Source: Actinomycetota bacterium (lineage in GTDB: Bacteria; Actinomycetota; Actinomycetes; S36-B12). Taken from it: 11,898 nt of DNA. Below the pieces are notes generated by a model, which worked only from the letters and a program-made list of their open reading frames with translations, made no database searches and had not been told where the DNA came from. Positions 1 to 6,973 of this stretch are shown here, in pieces (within the stretch, counting starts at the first letter, position 1; each line of letters begins with the position of its first letter). The DNA lies in the NCBI GenBank assembly GCA_010029945.1, contig RGQW01000038.1, positions 1 through 11,898 on the forward strand, given 5' to 3'. Position numbers and translations under genes: made by a program.

Positions 1-807
1 CGACCCAACGCAACGGCGCGCAGTCTGGCCGACCGCAGAAGCCGCACCATCGGCGTCAACATGGCCGAGTTGGACAACCCCATTTTCCCCGACATGCTCG
101 GGGGCGCCCACACCGTGATTCGCTCCCGCAACTACAACACGATGCTGGTGTCCGGGGAACGCAATCCAGAACTCGAAACCATGGAGCTGGCCAAACTGCT
201 CGAGTTTCAGGTCGAAGGGCTCATCCTCATTTCCCACCGCCTGCCCGCCGAGACAGTGCGATCACTCGCCGACGAAGTTCCCATCGTCGTCCTTACGTTG
301 AAAGATCTCACCGGTCCCGGGATCGATTCGGTCGTCACCGATGACGAAGTGGGGACGCGCATGGCTATGCAGCACCTCTTCGACCTTGGTCACCGCGACA
401 TCGCCCATGTCTCGGGTGGCTCCCTGGAGCCAGCAGTCGTCCGCGAGCGCATCTACCGATCAGAAATGCAGGCCGCCGGCCTCGATTCGCTCACCCGGGT
501 GATCGAGGGTGACCTGACCAACCTTGGCGGTCTCGAAGCGGCGCGCGCACTCTTACGCGACGGAGAACCACCCACCGCCATCTTCGCCAGCAACGACATT
601 TCCGCGCTCGGCGTGATGGCCGCCTGCCAAGAGTTCGGCCTGAATATTCCCGCAGATATTTCGATCATCGGCTACGACGGCATCGCCCTCGGCGCTCTGC
701 GCACCCTGAGTTTGACGACCATTGCCCAACCGCTGGATCGGATGGGGCAAGTGGCGGCTCAACGACTCTTCGATCGCATGGCCGGCGCGGCCCCGCCGCG
801 GGTCTAG
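1..807 (+). CDS. LacI-family transcriptional regulator, 5'-partial and short at the C-terminus
   Basis: The frame is open from base 1, so the gene starts upstream of the window. The first visible residues (RPNATARSLADRRSRTIGVN) are the hinge helix and linker that follow the LacI helix-turn-helix, which itself is missing here. The rest is the periplasmic-binding-protein-like effector domain. Recognisable blocks are ARSLADRRS followed by IGV, NPIFPDML, the GHRDIAHVSG strand, TAIFASNDISALGV, and IPADISIIGYDGI near the end. Members of this family bind operator DNA as dimers and release it, or bind more tightly, on binding a sugar or nucleoside; the ligand cannot be told from sequence. The protein stops right after AGAAPPRV. 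Typical relatives continue about 12-16 residues with a strand ending in something like LVVR.S, so the last strand seems lost. It converges on the acetoacetyl-CoA synthetase gene, 36 bp away. The target operator is not visible. Confidence 0.9.
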   Translation, partial: RPNATARSLADRRSRTIGVNMAELDNPIFPDMLGGAHTVIRSRNYNTMLVSGERNPELETMELAKLLEFQVEGLILISHRLPAETVRSLADEVPIVVLTLKDLTGPGIDSVVTDDEVGTRMAMQHLFDLGHRDIAHVSGGSLEPAVVRERIYRSEMQAAGLDSLTRVIEGDLTNLGGLEAARALLRDGEPPTAIFASNDISALGVMAACQEFGLNIPADISIIGYDGIALGALRTLSLTTIAQPLDRMGQVAAQRLFDRMAGAAPPRV

Positions 808-819
808 CGCCGGTGCCAG

Positions 820-847
820 GGCTCATTGCTCACCGCTCACAGCTCAT
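820..847. repeat. Short tandem repeat, four copies of a 7-bp unit (NGCTCAY)
   Basis: Four consecutive heptamers read GGCTCAT, TGCTCAC, CGCTCAC and AGCTCAT, each sharing the core GCTCA. The array fills most of the gap between the converging lacI-type and aacS genes, and its last copy contains the aacS stop codon (844-846 on the minus strand). It is not long enough for a terminator, and I see no T-tract. Such short arrays can expand or shrink by slippage; a role is unknown. Confidence 0.7.
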
Positions 848-2760
848 CCCGCCGTCGGTGAAGTCTCGGTACCAACCCAGACTCGAAAAGCCTCCAGCGC
901 GGAGGGGTCGATCAGGCCACTGGTGTTGCGCACTGGGTCCCCGTTCACGATGTCCGTGACGGCGAGTTCCGCCAGTTTGCCGGTAACGGTGCGCGGAACG
1001 CTGGGCACCGCGACGATCTCGGCCGGTACGTGGCGAGGGCTTGCCGCCGACCGCAGAGCCTGGCGGATCTGTTGTTGCAGTTCTTCGTCGAGGTTTGCTC
1101 CTTCGCGCAAGACAATGAACAACACGATGCGGGTGTCGAGACCGTCGCGTTGGCCGACCACGATGGATTCCTCGATATCCGCAAGAGCGTCCACCACGCG
1201 GTAGATCTCTGCTGTGCCGATGCGAACGCCACCGGAGTTCAATGTCGCATCCGAGCGACCGTGGATGACGAAGCCGCCAGCGTCGCTACGAGAAATGAAG
1301 TCGCCGTGCGCCCAGACTCCGGGGAAACGCTCGAAGTACGCCGCGCGAAAACGCGATCCGTCGTCGTCTCCCCAAAAACCGATCGGCCGCGAGGGGAACG
1401 GCGTCGTGCACACCAACTCACCGCGGACCCCCACAGGAACATCGGCTCCAACATCGTCGACCGCCCGCACGTCCAGGCCGAGGGCTGGTCCCTGAATTTC
1501 CCCGCGACGCACCGGTTCGGTGGGCACTCCCAGAACGAAACATCCGCAAATATCGGTGCCCCCGGAAATCGAGGCGAGGTGCACCGACGGACACACGTGC
1601 TCGTAGACGTAGTCAAACAATTCGGGGGCCAAGGGTGATCCCGTGCTGGCCATGGTTCGCAGCGAGGTCAGTTCGTGTGGTGCCATCGAGACTGAGTGCT
1701 GGCGCAGCGACTCGATGTACTTGGCCGAGACACCGAGGAAGGTCAACTTCTCGTCCGCCACGAGCCGCAGGAGCCTGTCCGGCTCCGGATACATCGGTTG
1801 CCCGTCCACAAGGACGACGGTGGCGCCCGTGCCCAGCGCCATGACCAGCCAGTTCCACATCATCCACCCGGCGGTGGTGTAGTAACAGACACGATCACCC
1901 GGTGTGATGTCGAGATGGATGCGCTGCTCAGCGAGATCCTTGATTAGCACCCCCGCGGCGCTGTGAACGATGCACTTCGGTGCACCGGTGGTGCCGCTGG
2001 AAAAAAGAATGAACCCCGGATGATCGAACCCGACCCGAATGCATTCCAACGGCGGTGAGTCCGACACCCACGAGCTCCAGGAGTGATGGCGTGGGTCGAA
2101 GGCGTCACCGATGACAACAACGTCGATCACGTCCGGCAAGCCTGCGAGCACATCATCGATGGATCCGCGCATGTCGAATTGCCGACCGCCGTAGGTGTAG
2201 GTCGAGCCGACGAGAAGCAACCGCGGCGTGATTTGACCGAATCGATCGATCACCCCCGCGGGTGCGAAGTCCGGTGACGCAGTGCTGACGACAGCGCCGA
2301 TGGATAGTGCTGCCAGCGCCCAGATGACCACCTCGGGAACGTTGGGTGCCCACGCAGCCACCCGATCGCCCGGTTCGACTCCCGCGCGTCGCATGCGCGC
2401 TGCGACGGACGCCACATCCGAACGAAGTTCTCCACGCGTCCAGGATTGGCGTGATCCGGCTTCATCGATACCGACAAGCACTTCGGCCGCCAGCTCACCG
2501 GCCAGCAGCGTTTCGACGATGTTGAGTTGGGCATCAGGAAAGAATGTCGCTGCTGCAGGGTCGTCCGGCCCGACAACCGCACGACTCCCGCGCTCCCCGA
2601 CGACTCCGCACTCGTCCCATGCCCACGACCAGAAGGCGTCGAGGTCGTTCAGGCTCGCCGCGTGAGCGGCAGAAAAGTCGGAGGTGCCCGATGCTTTGAA
2701 CCACCGGTGCATCGCCGCCCCCGACTCCTGGTCCGGCGACCAGACAACGCTCGAGGTCAT
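844..2760 (-). CDS. aacS: Acetoacetyl-CoA synthetase (acetoacetate-CoA ligase)
   Basis: This 638-residue protein belongs to the ANL adenylate-forming superfamily and should activate acetoacetate with ATP and CoA to acetoacetyl-CoA in the cytosol, for ketone-body or poly-hydroxybutyrate use. Motifs in order: the acetyl-CoA-synthetase-like N-terminal cap (residues 10-90, with FFPDAQLNIVE at 73-83), the P-loop SSGTTGAPK (254-262), TTAGWMMWNW (295-304), SISGGTDICGCF (397-408), WAHGDF (483-488), the hinge region HGRSDATLNSGGVRIG (500-515) and the catalytic-lysine segment TVTGKLAELA (591-600, K595). The GGTDICG block and the end VNGDPVRNT are typical of AacS rather than acetyl-CoA synthetase. Length is close to the usual ~650. 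The chosen ATG has a GGCAGG-like ribosome site 8 nt upstream and gives the usual W-xP N-terminus. It lies 57 nt after moeA on the same strand, so read-through transcription is plausible. Confidence 0.93.
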   Translation of the reverse strand: MTSSVVWSPDQESGAAMHRWFKASGTSDFSAAHAASLNDLDAFWSWAWDECGVVGERGSRAVVGPDDPAAATFFPDAQLNIVETLLAGELAAEVLVGIDEAGSRQSWTRGELRSDVASVAARMRRAGVEPGDRVAAWAPNVPEVVIWALAALSIGAVVSTASPDFAPAGVIDRFGQITPRLLLVGSTYTYGGRQFDMRGSIDDVLAGLPDVIDVVVIGDAFDPRHHSWSSWVSDSPPLECIRVGFDHPGFILFSSGTTGAPKCIVHSAAGVLIKDLAEQRIHLDITPGDRVCYYTTAGWMMWNWLVMALGTGATVVLVDGQPMYPEPDRLLRLVADEKLTFLGVSAKYIESLRQHSVSMAPHELTSLRTMASTGSPLAPELFDYVYEHVCPSVHLASISGGTDICGCFVLGVPTEPVRRGEIQGPALGLDVRAVDDVGADVPVGVRGELVCTTPFPSRPIGFWGDDDGSRFRAAYFERFPGVWAHGDFISRSDAGGFVIHGRSDATLNSGGVRIGTAEIYRVVDALADIEESIVVGQRDGLDTRIVLFIVLREGANLDEELQQQIRQALRSAASPRHVPAEIVAVPSVPRTVTGKLAELAVTDIVNGDPVRNTSGLIDPSALEAFRVWVGTETSPTAG

Positions 2761-2817
2761 GCGCGAAGCCTGCCAGAACTCACGAATAGCGATAGACGCG
2801 TGGCCTACTCGTCGTGC

Positions 2818-3996
2818 CTACCGATCATCCGTGCGTCGCATCCAAGGAACGGGTATCCACGGCACCGCCTCGTGCGCGTGAACTCCCTGTGGCGGCACGA
2901 CGGCCCATCCGTCCGCGTGTGCGATGCCTCGGAGCATCGCTGATGAGACTCGTTCTACCTGTCGAAAGCCACCGAGTTCTCGGCGCCCCACCATGAGGCG
3001 TGTCAGCGGTCTGCTCGACGGGGCGACACCTTCGGCCATCGCAACCTTCGGTAGGTCTCGTTGCGCTCTGCCGAACCATGCGTCGAAACTCGGTTGAATC
3101 AACGTCACCGTCGCCACGAGTGCGCTCAACGGATTGCCGGGAAGACCGACCACCGGCGTGCCGTCCAGCGTGGCCAACATCATCGGGTGCCCCGGGCGGA
3201 CGGCGACGCCATCGACGATCATCGTGGCGCCAAGGGCCTCGAGGGTCGAGCGCAGGAAGTCCCGATGACCCCGGGCCGTTCCACCGGTCACGACGGTCAT
3301 GTCCGCTTCGCCGGAGGAGGATCGAAGTGCGTCGGCCAATTCCTGCGGGTCGTCGGTGCAGGTGCGTACCGACACAACTTCGCCACCCAGCATGTGTATC
3401 CATCCGGGAAGCTGAACACCCAGTGCGTCGCGCACCTGGCCGGTCGTCGGTACTCCCGCACGGATGACTTCATCGCCAAGGATCAGCACGGAAAGCAATG
3501 GACGTTGGACCACGTCGACGTCGTCGATTCCTGCTGCGGACAGTGACCCCATCAGCGCTGGATTGATCACGTCCCCTCGATGCGCGAGAAGATCACCCAC
3601 GACGCACTCCTCGCCCTGCACTCGAATGTGCGTCCGGTCGGAGGCATCGGCGTTCACTCGACTGTCCGTCACCGTCGCAGCTTCGAAGGGAATAACCGCT
3701 GTCGCTTCGGCGGGAACGGCGCCACCGGTGCCGATCCGCATGGCCTCCCCGGCAGCGAGCTGCACCGCACCGCTCAAGCCCGTGTCGATCGTCCCGACGA
3801 TGGTCCACGGGCCAGGGCCGCAGACCACCCACCCGTCCATCGCAGCCGTGGGGAATCCGGGCAGATCCGTCAGGGCCACAGCGTCGCTGGACAGAGTCCG
3901 CCCGAGGGCGTCGGCAAGCGGCACTACCTCACTTGAGGAACTGCCCATGGCTTCGCCCGCGAGAATGCGCGCCTGCCACCAGGACACCTCGGTCAT
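2818..3996 (-). CDS. moeA: Molybdopterin molybdenumtransferase MoeA
   Basis: MoeA inserts molybdate into adenylylated molybdopterin, the last common step of molybdenum cofactor synthesis. The 392 residues show the family order. FPTAAMDGWVV (48-58) is followed by IGTGGAVPAEA (88-98), then RGDVINPALMGSLSAAGI (140-157). The MoCF-binding-like domain has LILGDEVI (171-178), TVVTGGTARGHRDF (234-247), VRPGHP (266-271) and GLPGNPLSA (284-292). By alignment from memory with E. coli MoeA, the functional acidic and Thr residues correspond to D54, T90, E176, D232 and D246, all present. The usual DSN signature is replaced by RDALG (189-193), and the TGGVS glycine loop by TGGTARG, a variant seen in some actinobacterial MoeA proteins. 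The ATG has an AGGAG site 4 nt upstream and overlaps the stop of the DUF6457 gene as ATGA, indicating translational coupling. Confidence 0.93.
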   Translation of the reverse strand: MTEVSWWQARILAGEAMGSSSSEVVPLADALGRTLSSDAVALTDLPGFPTAAMDGWVVCGPGPWTIVGTIDTGLSGAVQLAAGEAMRIGTGGAVPAEATAVIPFEAATVTDSRVNADASDRTHIRVQGEECVVGDLLAHRGDVINPALMGSLSAAGIDDVDVVQRPLLSVLILGDEVIRAGVPTTGQVRDALGVQLPGWIHMLGGEVVSVRTCTDDPQELADALRSSSGEADMTVVTGGTARGHRDFLRSTLEALGATMIVDGVAVRPGHPMMLATLDGTPVVGLPGNPLSALVATVTLIQPSFDAWFGRAQRDLPKVAMAEGVAPSSRPLTRLMVGRRELGGFRQVERVSSAMLRGIAHADGWAVVPPQGVHAHEAVPWIPVPWMRRTDDR

Positions 3997-4256
3997 TGAA
4001 CTCCTGTGTCATCGAACTCCCGGGCCAACCGGTCCACGATCTGACCGACACTGTGCGCATCGGCTCCGCGAGCAACGGCGTACCCCATCAGGTAAGTGGT
4101 CACCGGCGCAGCGGGGCGCTCGATGTTGTGGGCTGCGGCCTTCGCTGCATCCAAGACTGCCTCGACATCGGCGGGGTCCATCGTCGCCTCGATGGTCAAC
4201 TCGTCGACGAGGCGCTCGATCCATCGTTGCACTCGTTCGGACTGCTCGGGATTCAT
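3993..4256 (-). CDS. DUF6457-type small protein of the molybdenum-cofactor cluster
   Basis: This is a small, probably helical cytosolic protein of 87 residues. The conserved block is AHNIERPAAPVTTYLMGYA in the middle, resembling the AHGVxRPAAPLTTFLLGYA motif of DUF6457 proteins that sit between mobA and moeA in actinomycetes; molecular function is not established. I chose the ATG at 4256 rather than the in-frame ATG at 4265. A GGTAAGGA site lies 9 nt upstream of 4256 but directly abuts the 4265 codon. The gene begins 12 nt after the mobA stop and its own stop overlaps the moeA start (ATGA), so all three are probably made together. A partner or chaperone role in Moco synthesis is inferred from context only. 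Confidence 0.82.
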   Translation of the reverse strand: MNPEQSERVQRWIERLVDELTIEATMDPADVEAVLDAAKAAAHNIERPAAPVTTYLMGYAVARGADAHSVGQIVDRLAREFDDTGVQ

Positions 4257-4268
4257 GCGTGTCATTCC

Positions 4269-4805
4269 TTACCCATTGTTGGTTCGTTCGCGAGCCCGCC
4301 GCAGATCGTCGGGGGTGTCAATATCCAGAAGGCTGATGCTGTCGTCGATCGGCACGTCGACGCACGCTAACTGACTAACCAGAGACGCGAACGATCGCCC
4401 GGACCACTCGTCGACACTGTCCGCGGCTGTTGCCAACGCCGAACTCCGGTACACGGCGCACAACCATTGACGCCGACCCGAGCTATCCACCGGGACCCAC
4501 GCGTCCGCCGCCGGCTGCTTCACCCGTGCGGACCACACGTGAACGAGTGCGTCGGCGGCGAAGGGCATGTCGACGGCCAGAACTCCCACATGCGCGGACT
4601 CACATCGCGTCAGCCCCGCAACAACCGCCGCCGCTGGTCCCCCGGGGTACGCCTGATCGAGAACGTGGATCGTGGCCGTGTCGTCGACGGAGTCGATCGT
4701 CGCGCGGGCACGATCGAGCAGCGTGCGACCGTCGAGGGGCGTCGCCGCCTTGTCCTGGCCCAGCCGACTCCCCGAACCTCCGGCCAGGATCAACCAGTCC
4801 GTCAA
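4269..4805 (-). CDS. mobA: Molybdenum cofactor guanylyltransferase (MobA-like NTP transferase)
   Basis: MobA-type enzymes transfer GMP from GTP to Mo-molybdopterin to give the guanine-dinucleotide form of the cofactor. From the TTG start the protein has 178 residues, near the usual ~190. It opens with the nucleotide-binding signature LAGGSGSRLGQDK (7-19). GGPAAAVVAGL follows at 55-65, the metal-binding aspartate block VLAVDMPF at 75-82, and WLCAVYR at 114-120. It ends with DIDTPDDL (161-168), as the family does. The TTG codon overlaps the TGA stop of the preceding gene (TTGA). An ATG further upstream (4892) would add 29 low-complexity residues inside the neighbour and is rejected. No good ribosome site is seen, so re-initiation after the upstream gene is the likely mode. 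It could instead be a related nucleotidyltransferase (MocA-like), but the moeA context favours Moco. Confidence 0.85.
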   Translation of the reverse strand: MTDWLILAGGSGSRLGQDKAATPLDGRTLLDRARATIDSVDDTATIHVLDQAYPGGPAAAVVAGLTRCESAHVGVLAVDMPFAADALVHVWSARVKQPAADAWVPVDSSGRRQWLCAVYRSSALATAADSVDEWSGRSFASLVSQLACVDVPIDDSISLLDIDTPDDLRRARERTNNG

Positions 4806-5308
4806 CCGGCCTGCCGCAGGGCTGCCTGGGCTTCCGCCTCCTGCACCGCGCGTTGCAGTTCGGTGACGGCCGGGGTCAGACGGCCGTCCCACTCACCAGC
4901 CCTGATGTGCCACATCACGGTGTCTACTGCTTCGTCGATGGCAACCCGCGACGATCGAGGACCATCGGGGCCGAGGCGGCCGAGAACACGGTCCGCGGCG
5001 GCAAGCCATGTCTCGGCTACCTGCAGATGGCCGACGTCCTTGGTGATGTCCCGCAGGCGTGAACCCGGGTGCGACCGAGTCAAGGCGACCTCGCTGATCT
5101 GCGACTCCGCCGCATCAACGGCCCGGAGCAATTCGTGACGCACCGCGTCGTGGATGTTGGATCGTTGAATCTTGGCGCGCAGGTCTTCGCACGCATGTTG
5201 CGCGTCATGCTTGGCCTTGTAGAAGCGATCCTGGGTCCGGTGGGGTTTGTGTTTGGCGGCATCTCTTTGCGCGCGTGACTTGTGCTTCCCGTTTTCCCGA
5301 TCGGACAT
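4802..5308 (-). CDS. Uncharacterised charged helical protein coupled to mobA
   Basis: I do not recognise a family. The 168-residue product has a strongly basic, His/Lys/Arg-rich N-terminus (about residues 5-35, with KHKSRAQRDAAKHKPHRTQ). The remainder looks mainly alpha-helical, with regularly spaced Ala, Glu, Leu and Arg, and several Trp residues (WLAAADRVLG and WHIRAGEWDGRL). There is no signal peptide, membrane segment or Cys motif. The ATG at 5308 is supported by an AAGGGAG site 6 nt upstream; an in-frame ATG at 5371 would reach back into the intergenic gap without a ribosome site. Its stop overlaps the mobA start (TTGA), so its translation is tied to mobA, which suggests but does not prove a link to molybdenum-cofactor work. 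A nucleic-acid- or ligand-binding role for the basic tail is a guess. Confidence 0.75.
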   Translation of the reverse strand: MSDRENGKHKSRAQRDAAKHKPHRTQDRFYKAKHDAQHACEDLRAKIQRSNIHDAVRHELLRAVDAAESQISEVALTRSHPGSRLRDITKDVGHLQVAETWLAAADRVLGRLGPDGPRSSRVAIDEAVDTVMWHIRAGEWDGRLTPAVTELQRAVQEAEAQAALRQAG

Positions 5309-5356
5309 CGGACGCTCCCTTCGCTGGTGTCTTGACGACCGCCGCGCTGGCGTATT

Positions 5357-5390
5357 CCCATTGTGGATCATGGGCAGCCTTCAGGGAAGG
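5357..5390. other. Two short inverted repeats in the gap after the RibD-C gene
   Basis: The gap between the RibD-C stop and the next gene (5309-5398) holds two small perfect inverted repeats. CCTTC/GAAGG (5378-5390) has a 3-nt loop, 8 nt after the stop. CCCAT/ATGGG (5357-5374) has an 8-nt loop. Neither is followed by a T-run on the minus strand, so they are poor terminators. They might be an operator or a processing hairpin splitting the operon into two parts; equally they could be chance. Confidence 0.25.
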
Positions 5391-5398
5391 TTCTCGGG

Positions 5399-6136
5399 CT
5401 AGCTTTCGCGCACGAATCGACAAAAGGTGAACTCGTCCTCCACGAACTGGTGCGCAAGTGAAAATCGAGACAGATCGTTCGTCCCCGGCAGCCGGGCTTC
5501 GGCTCCCGGGTCTGCCAGATATCCGGCACCGGCCAGCATCGGTGAGATCGTCACGTCCATTTCATCGACCAGTTCTTCCCGCACGAGTCCGTCCAGCAGC
5601 GCTTCACCGCCTTCACACACCAGTCGCCGTAGCCCACGCTCGTGCAAGGCAGACACCATCGCGCGAAGATCGACCGATGTGGCTCCGATCTGCCACACCT
5701 GCGCATGGTCGTTGGCAATGGCTACCTGCCGTGCGTCCGCGGACTCGCTCGTCACCACGATCACCGGCAGCGTGGAATCGGAGAACAAGGGCTCGTCCCA
5801 CGGCAGGTCGAGACGACCGCTGACAATCACTACCTGCACAGCTGGAGCTAGGCCCGCGTCGGCTCGCGCGTCCTGCCATTCGGGCTTGGCCACCATCGGC
5901 CGATAGCGCTCGGCGCGAATAGTTCCGGCACCGACGACTATCGCGTCACTCAACCGGCGGGTCTCCATGAAGACCCTCTTGTCCGCTGCGCCGGAGATGG
6001 ATCCGCTGAGCCCATCGGGTCCGACCGTTGCTCCATCCAGAGTCATCACCATCATGGACCGCAGCCACGGACCTTCAGGCCACGGATAGAGGGCGGCAAG
6101 ATCCACCCGTGGACGGTAACAGCGACTTTCTGACAA
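5399..6136 (-). CDS. RibD C-terminal-domain pyrimidine reductase family protein
   Basis: This stand-alone RibD_C/DHFR-like domain protein (245 residues) is related to the NADPH-dependent reductase of riboflavin synthesis, which reduces the ribosyl side chain of the pyrimidine intermediate. Visible family motifs: SMMVMTLDGATVGPDG (27-42), AIVVGAGTIRAERY (65-78) for the dinucleotide/substrate site, VIVVTSE (125-131), RRLVCEGGEALL (170-181) and ISPMLAGAG (197-205). It lacks a deaminase domain, so in actinomycetes it is usually an extra reductase of uncertain substrate rather than the main RibD. The start is probably TTG, 3 nt after the HAD stop and in the same frame, with no ribosome site. A GTG at 6106 is the alternative but would drop ten residues just ahead of the conserved VDLAALY. 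Confidence 0.87.
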   Translation of the reverse strand: MSESRCYRPRVDLAALYPWPEGPWLRSMMVMTLDGATVGPDGLSGSISGAADKRVFMETRRLSDAIVVGAGTIRAERYRPMVAKPEWQDARADAGLAPAVQVVIVSGRLDLPWDEPLFSDSTLPVIVVTSESADARQVAIANDHAQVWQIGATSVDLRAMVSALHERGLRRLVCEGGEALLDGLVREELVDEMDVTISPMLAGAGYLADPGAEARLPGTNDLSRFSLAHQFVEDEFTFCRFVRES

Positions 6137-6139
6137 GTC

Positions 6140-6841
6140 TTAGGCGTGTGCGACGGCGCGACGTGCAGCAATGCGACCCTCGACGCCATGGACCTGCCAT
6201 CCGTTGCGCAGCGCAATCTGACGCAGCCTGCGATTGGCATTCACCACAGTCGGGTGGCCAACCAAGACGAGTAGAGGAAGGTCATTGATGGAGTCTGAGA
6301 ACGCGGCACAGCGCGCGAGATCCAAACCCTCAACAGCGGCGAGCGCGGACACAGCATCAGCCTTGTGTCGACCATGCAGGATCGGACCAGCGAGTTCGCC
6401 GGAGTACACACCCGCAATGCGCTCAGCCTGGGTTCCCATCGCTCCGGTCATGCCCAGTTCACGCGCAACACGCTCGGCAAGTTCACGAGGACTAGCCGTC
6501 ACCAGCCACGTTTGGTGACCTTCCCTCTGGTGGCGTCGAATCTCCGCGGCTACTACGGGGTTGAGGCGTCGTCTCACGATGTCAGGCACGATCTCATCGC
6601 AAAGACCCAGCACTTCGGTGACGCTTTGTCCTGCCGCCAAAGCCAACGCCCGCTGCATTACGTAGTCGCGCCCGGATGCAGATTCGGTCCTCGTTCTAAC
6701 GAACCGCGCATTCATCGAGGCGAACCGAAACATCTCACTGGTGCTCACACGACCAGAGCGAACTAGTCGCCAGGCGAAGGGCAACATGGATGATCCGCGC
6801 ACGACGGTGTTATCCAGGTCAAAAAACGCCGCGATTGTCAC
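6140..6841 (-). CDS. HAD-IB (SerB-like) phosphatase
   Basis: This is a haloacid-dehalogenase superfamily hydrolase, subfamily IB, expected to dephosphorylate a small phosphomonoester with Mg2+ in the cytosol. From the GTG start it has 233 residues. Motif I is FFDLDNTVV (nucleophile D8, acid D10), motif II is LVTAS with T115, motif III is the lysine in GRHKAD (K160), and motif IV is FSDSINDLPLL (D183, D187). Residues 20-95 form the helical cap. Relatives include SerB and actinobacterial HAD-IB proteins with lipid or sugar-phosphate substrates; the substrate is unknown. The GTG at 6841 places the N-terminus directly before motif I, as in the family. It is preceded by TACTTT-N6-GTG, suggesting a leaderless message. 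An ORF extending to 6943 is possible but adds 34 unconserved residues that run into the divergent glycosyltransferase. First gene of the minus-strand cluster. Confidence 0.87.
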   Translation of the reverse strand: MTIAAFFDLDNTVVRGSSMLPFAWRLVRSGRVSTSEMFRFASMNARFVRTRTESASGRDYVMQRALALAAGQSVTEVLGLCDEIVPDIVRRRLNPVVAAEIRRHQREGHQTWLVTASPRELAERVARELGMTGAMGTQAERIAGVYSGELAGPILHGRHKADAVSALAAVEGLDLARCAAFSDSINDLPLLVLVGHPTVVNANRRLRQIALRNGWQVHGVEGRIAARRAVAHA

Positions 6842-6869
6842 GCTCCCAAAGTAAGTCGATCGTGACGTG
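6842..6869 (-). promoter_or_regulatory. Putative leaderless promoter of the HAD gene with a CACGTCA box
   Basis: Read on the minus strand, CACGTCA (6869-6863) is followed 9 nt later by a -10-like TACTTT (6853-6848), then six bases and the GTG start at 6841. The TAnnnT-N6-GTG spacing would put the transcript start on the start codon. I see no convincing -35. The heptamer matches the two copies in the 10224-10258 promoter. Assignment is by pattern only. Confidence 0.4.
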
Positions 6870-6973
6870 CGAAGCGCTCCGACATTCACCAAAACCGAGT
6901 GTTCATCCAGGAGTCGAGGACATGTCATGTGGAAGTTGCACATTCAGGTAGCCACGCGCAGACCCTAGGCATT

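Noticed and set aside
801..843. Frameshift restoring the missing LacI C-terminus
   Set aside because: Neither other plus-strand frame after the stop gives a sequence like the usual LVVR-type end, so a simple sequencing frameshift does not explain it.
1030..1638. Plus-strand frame opposite aacS
   Set aside because: Lies inside the clear aacS gene on the other strand, no family resemblance and no ribosome site.
2818..3403. Second minus-strand frame inside moeA (192 residues)
   Set aside because: Alternative frame of a well-conserved MoeA; Arg-rich shadow.
3464..4336. Long open frame on the plus strand opposite moeA and its neighbour
   Set aside because: Antisense to recognisable moeA/DUF6457 coding; the product is Arg/Pro/Ser-rich with no domain, as expected for shadow frames in G+C-rich DNA.
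4269..4892. Longer mobA start at the ATG 4892
   Set aside because: The added 29 residues are low-complexity, overlap the upstream gene by 91 nt and precede the nucleotide-binding motif, which starts directly after the TTG at 4805.
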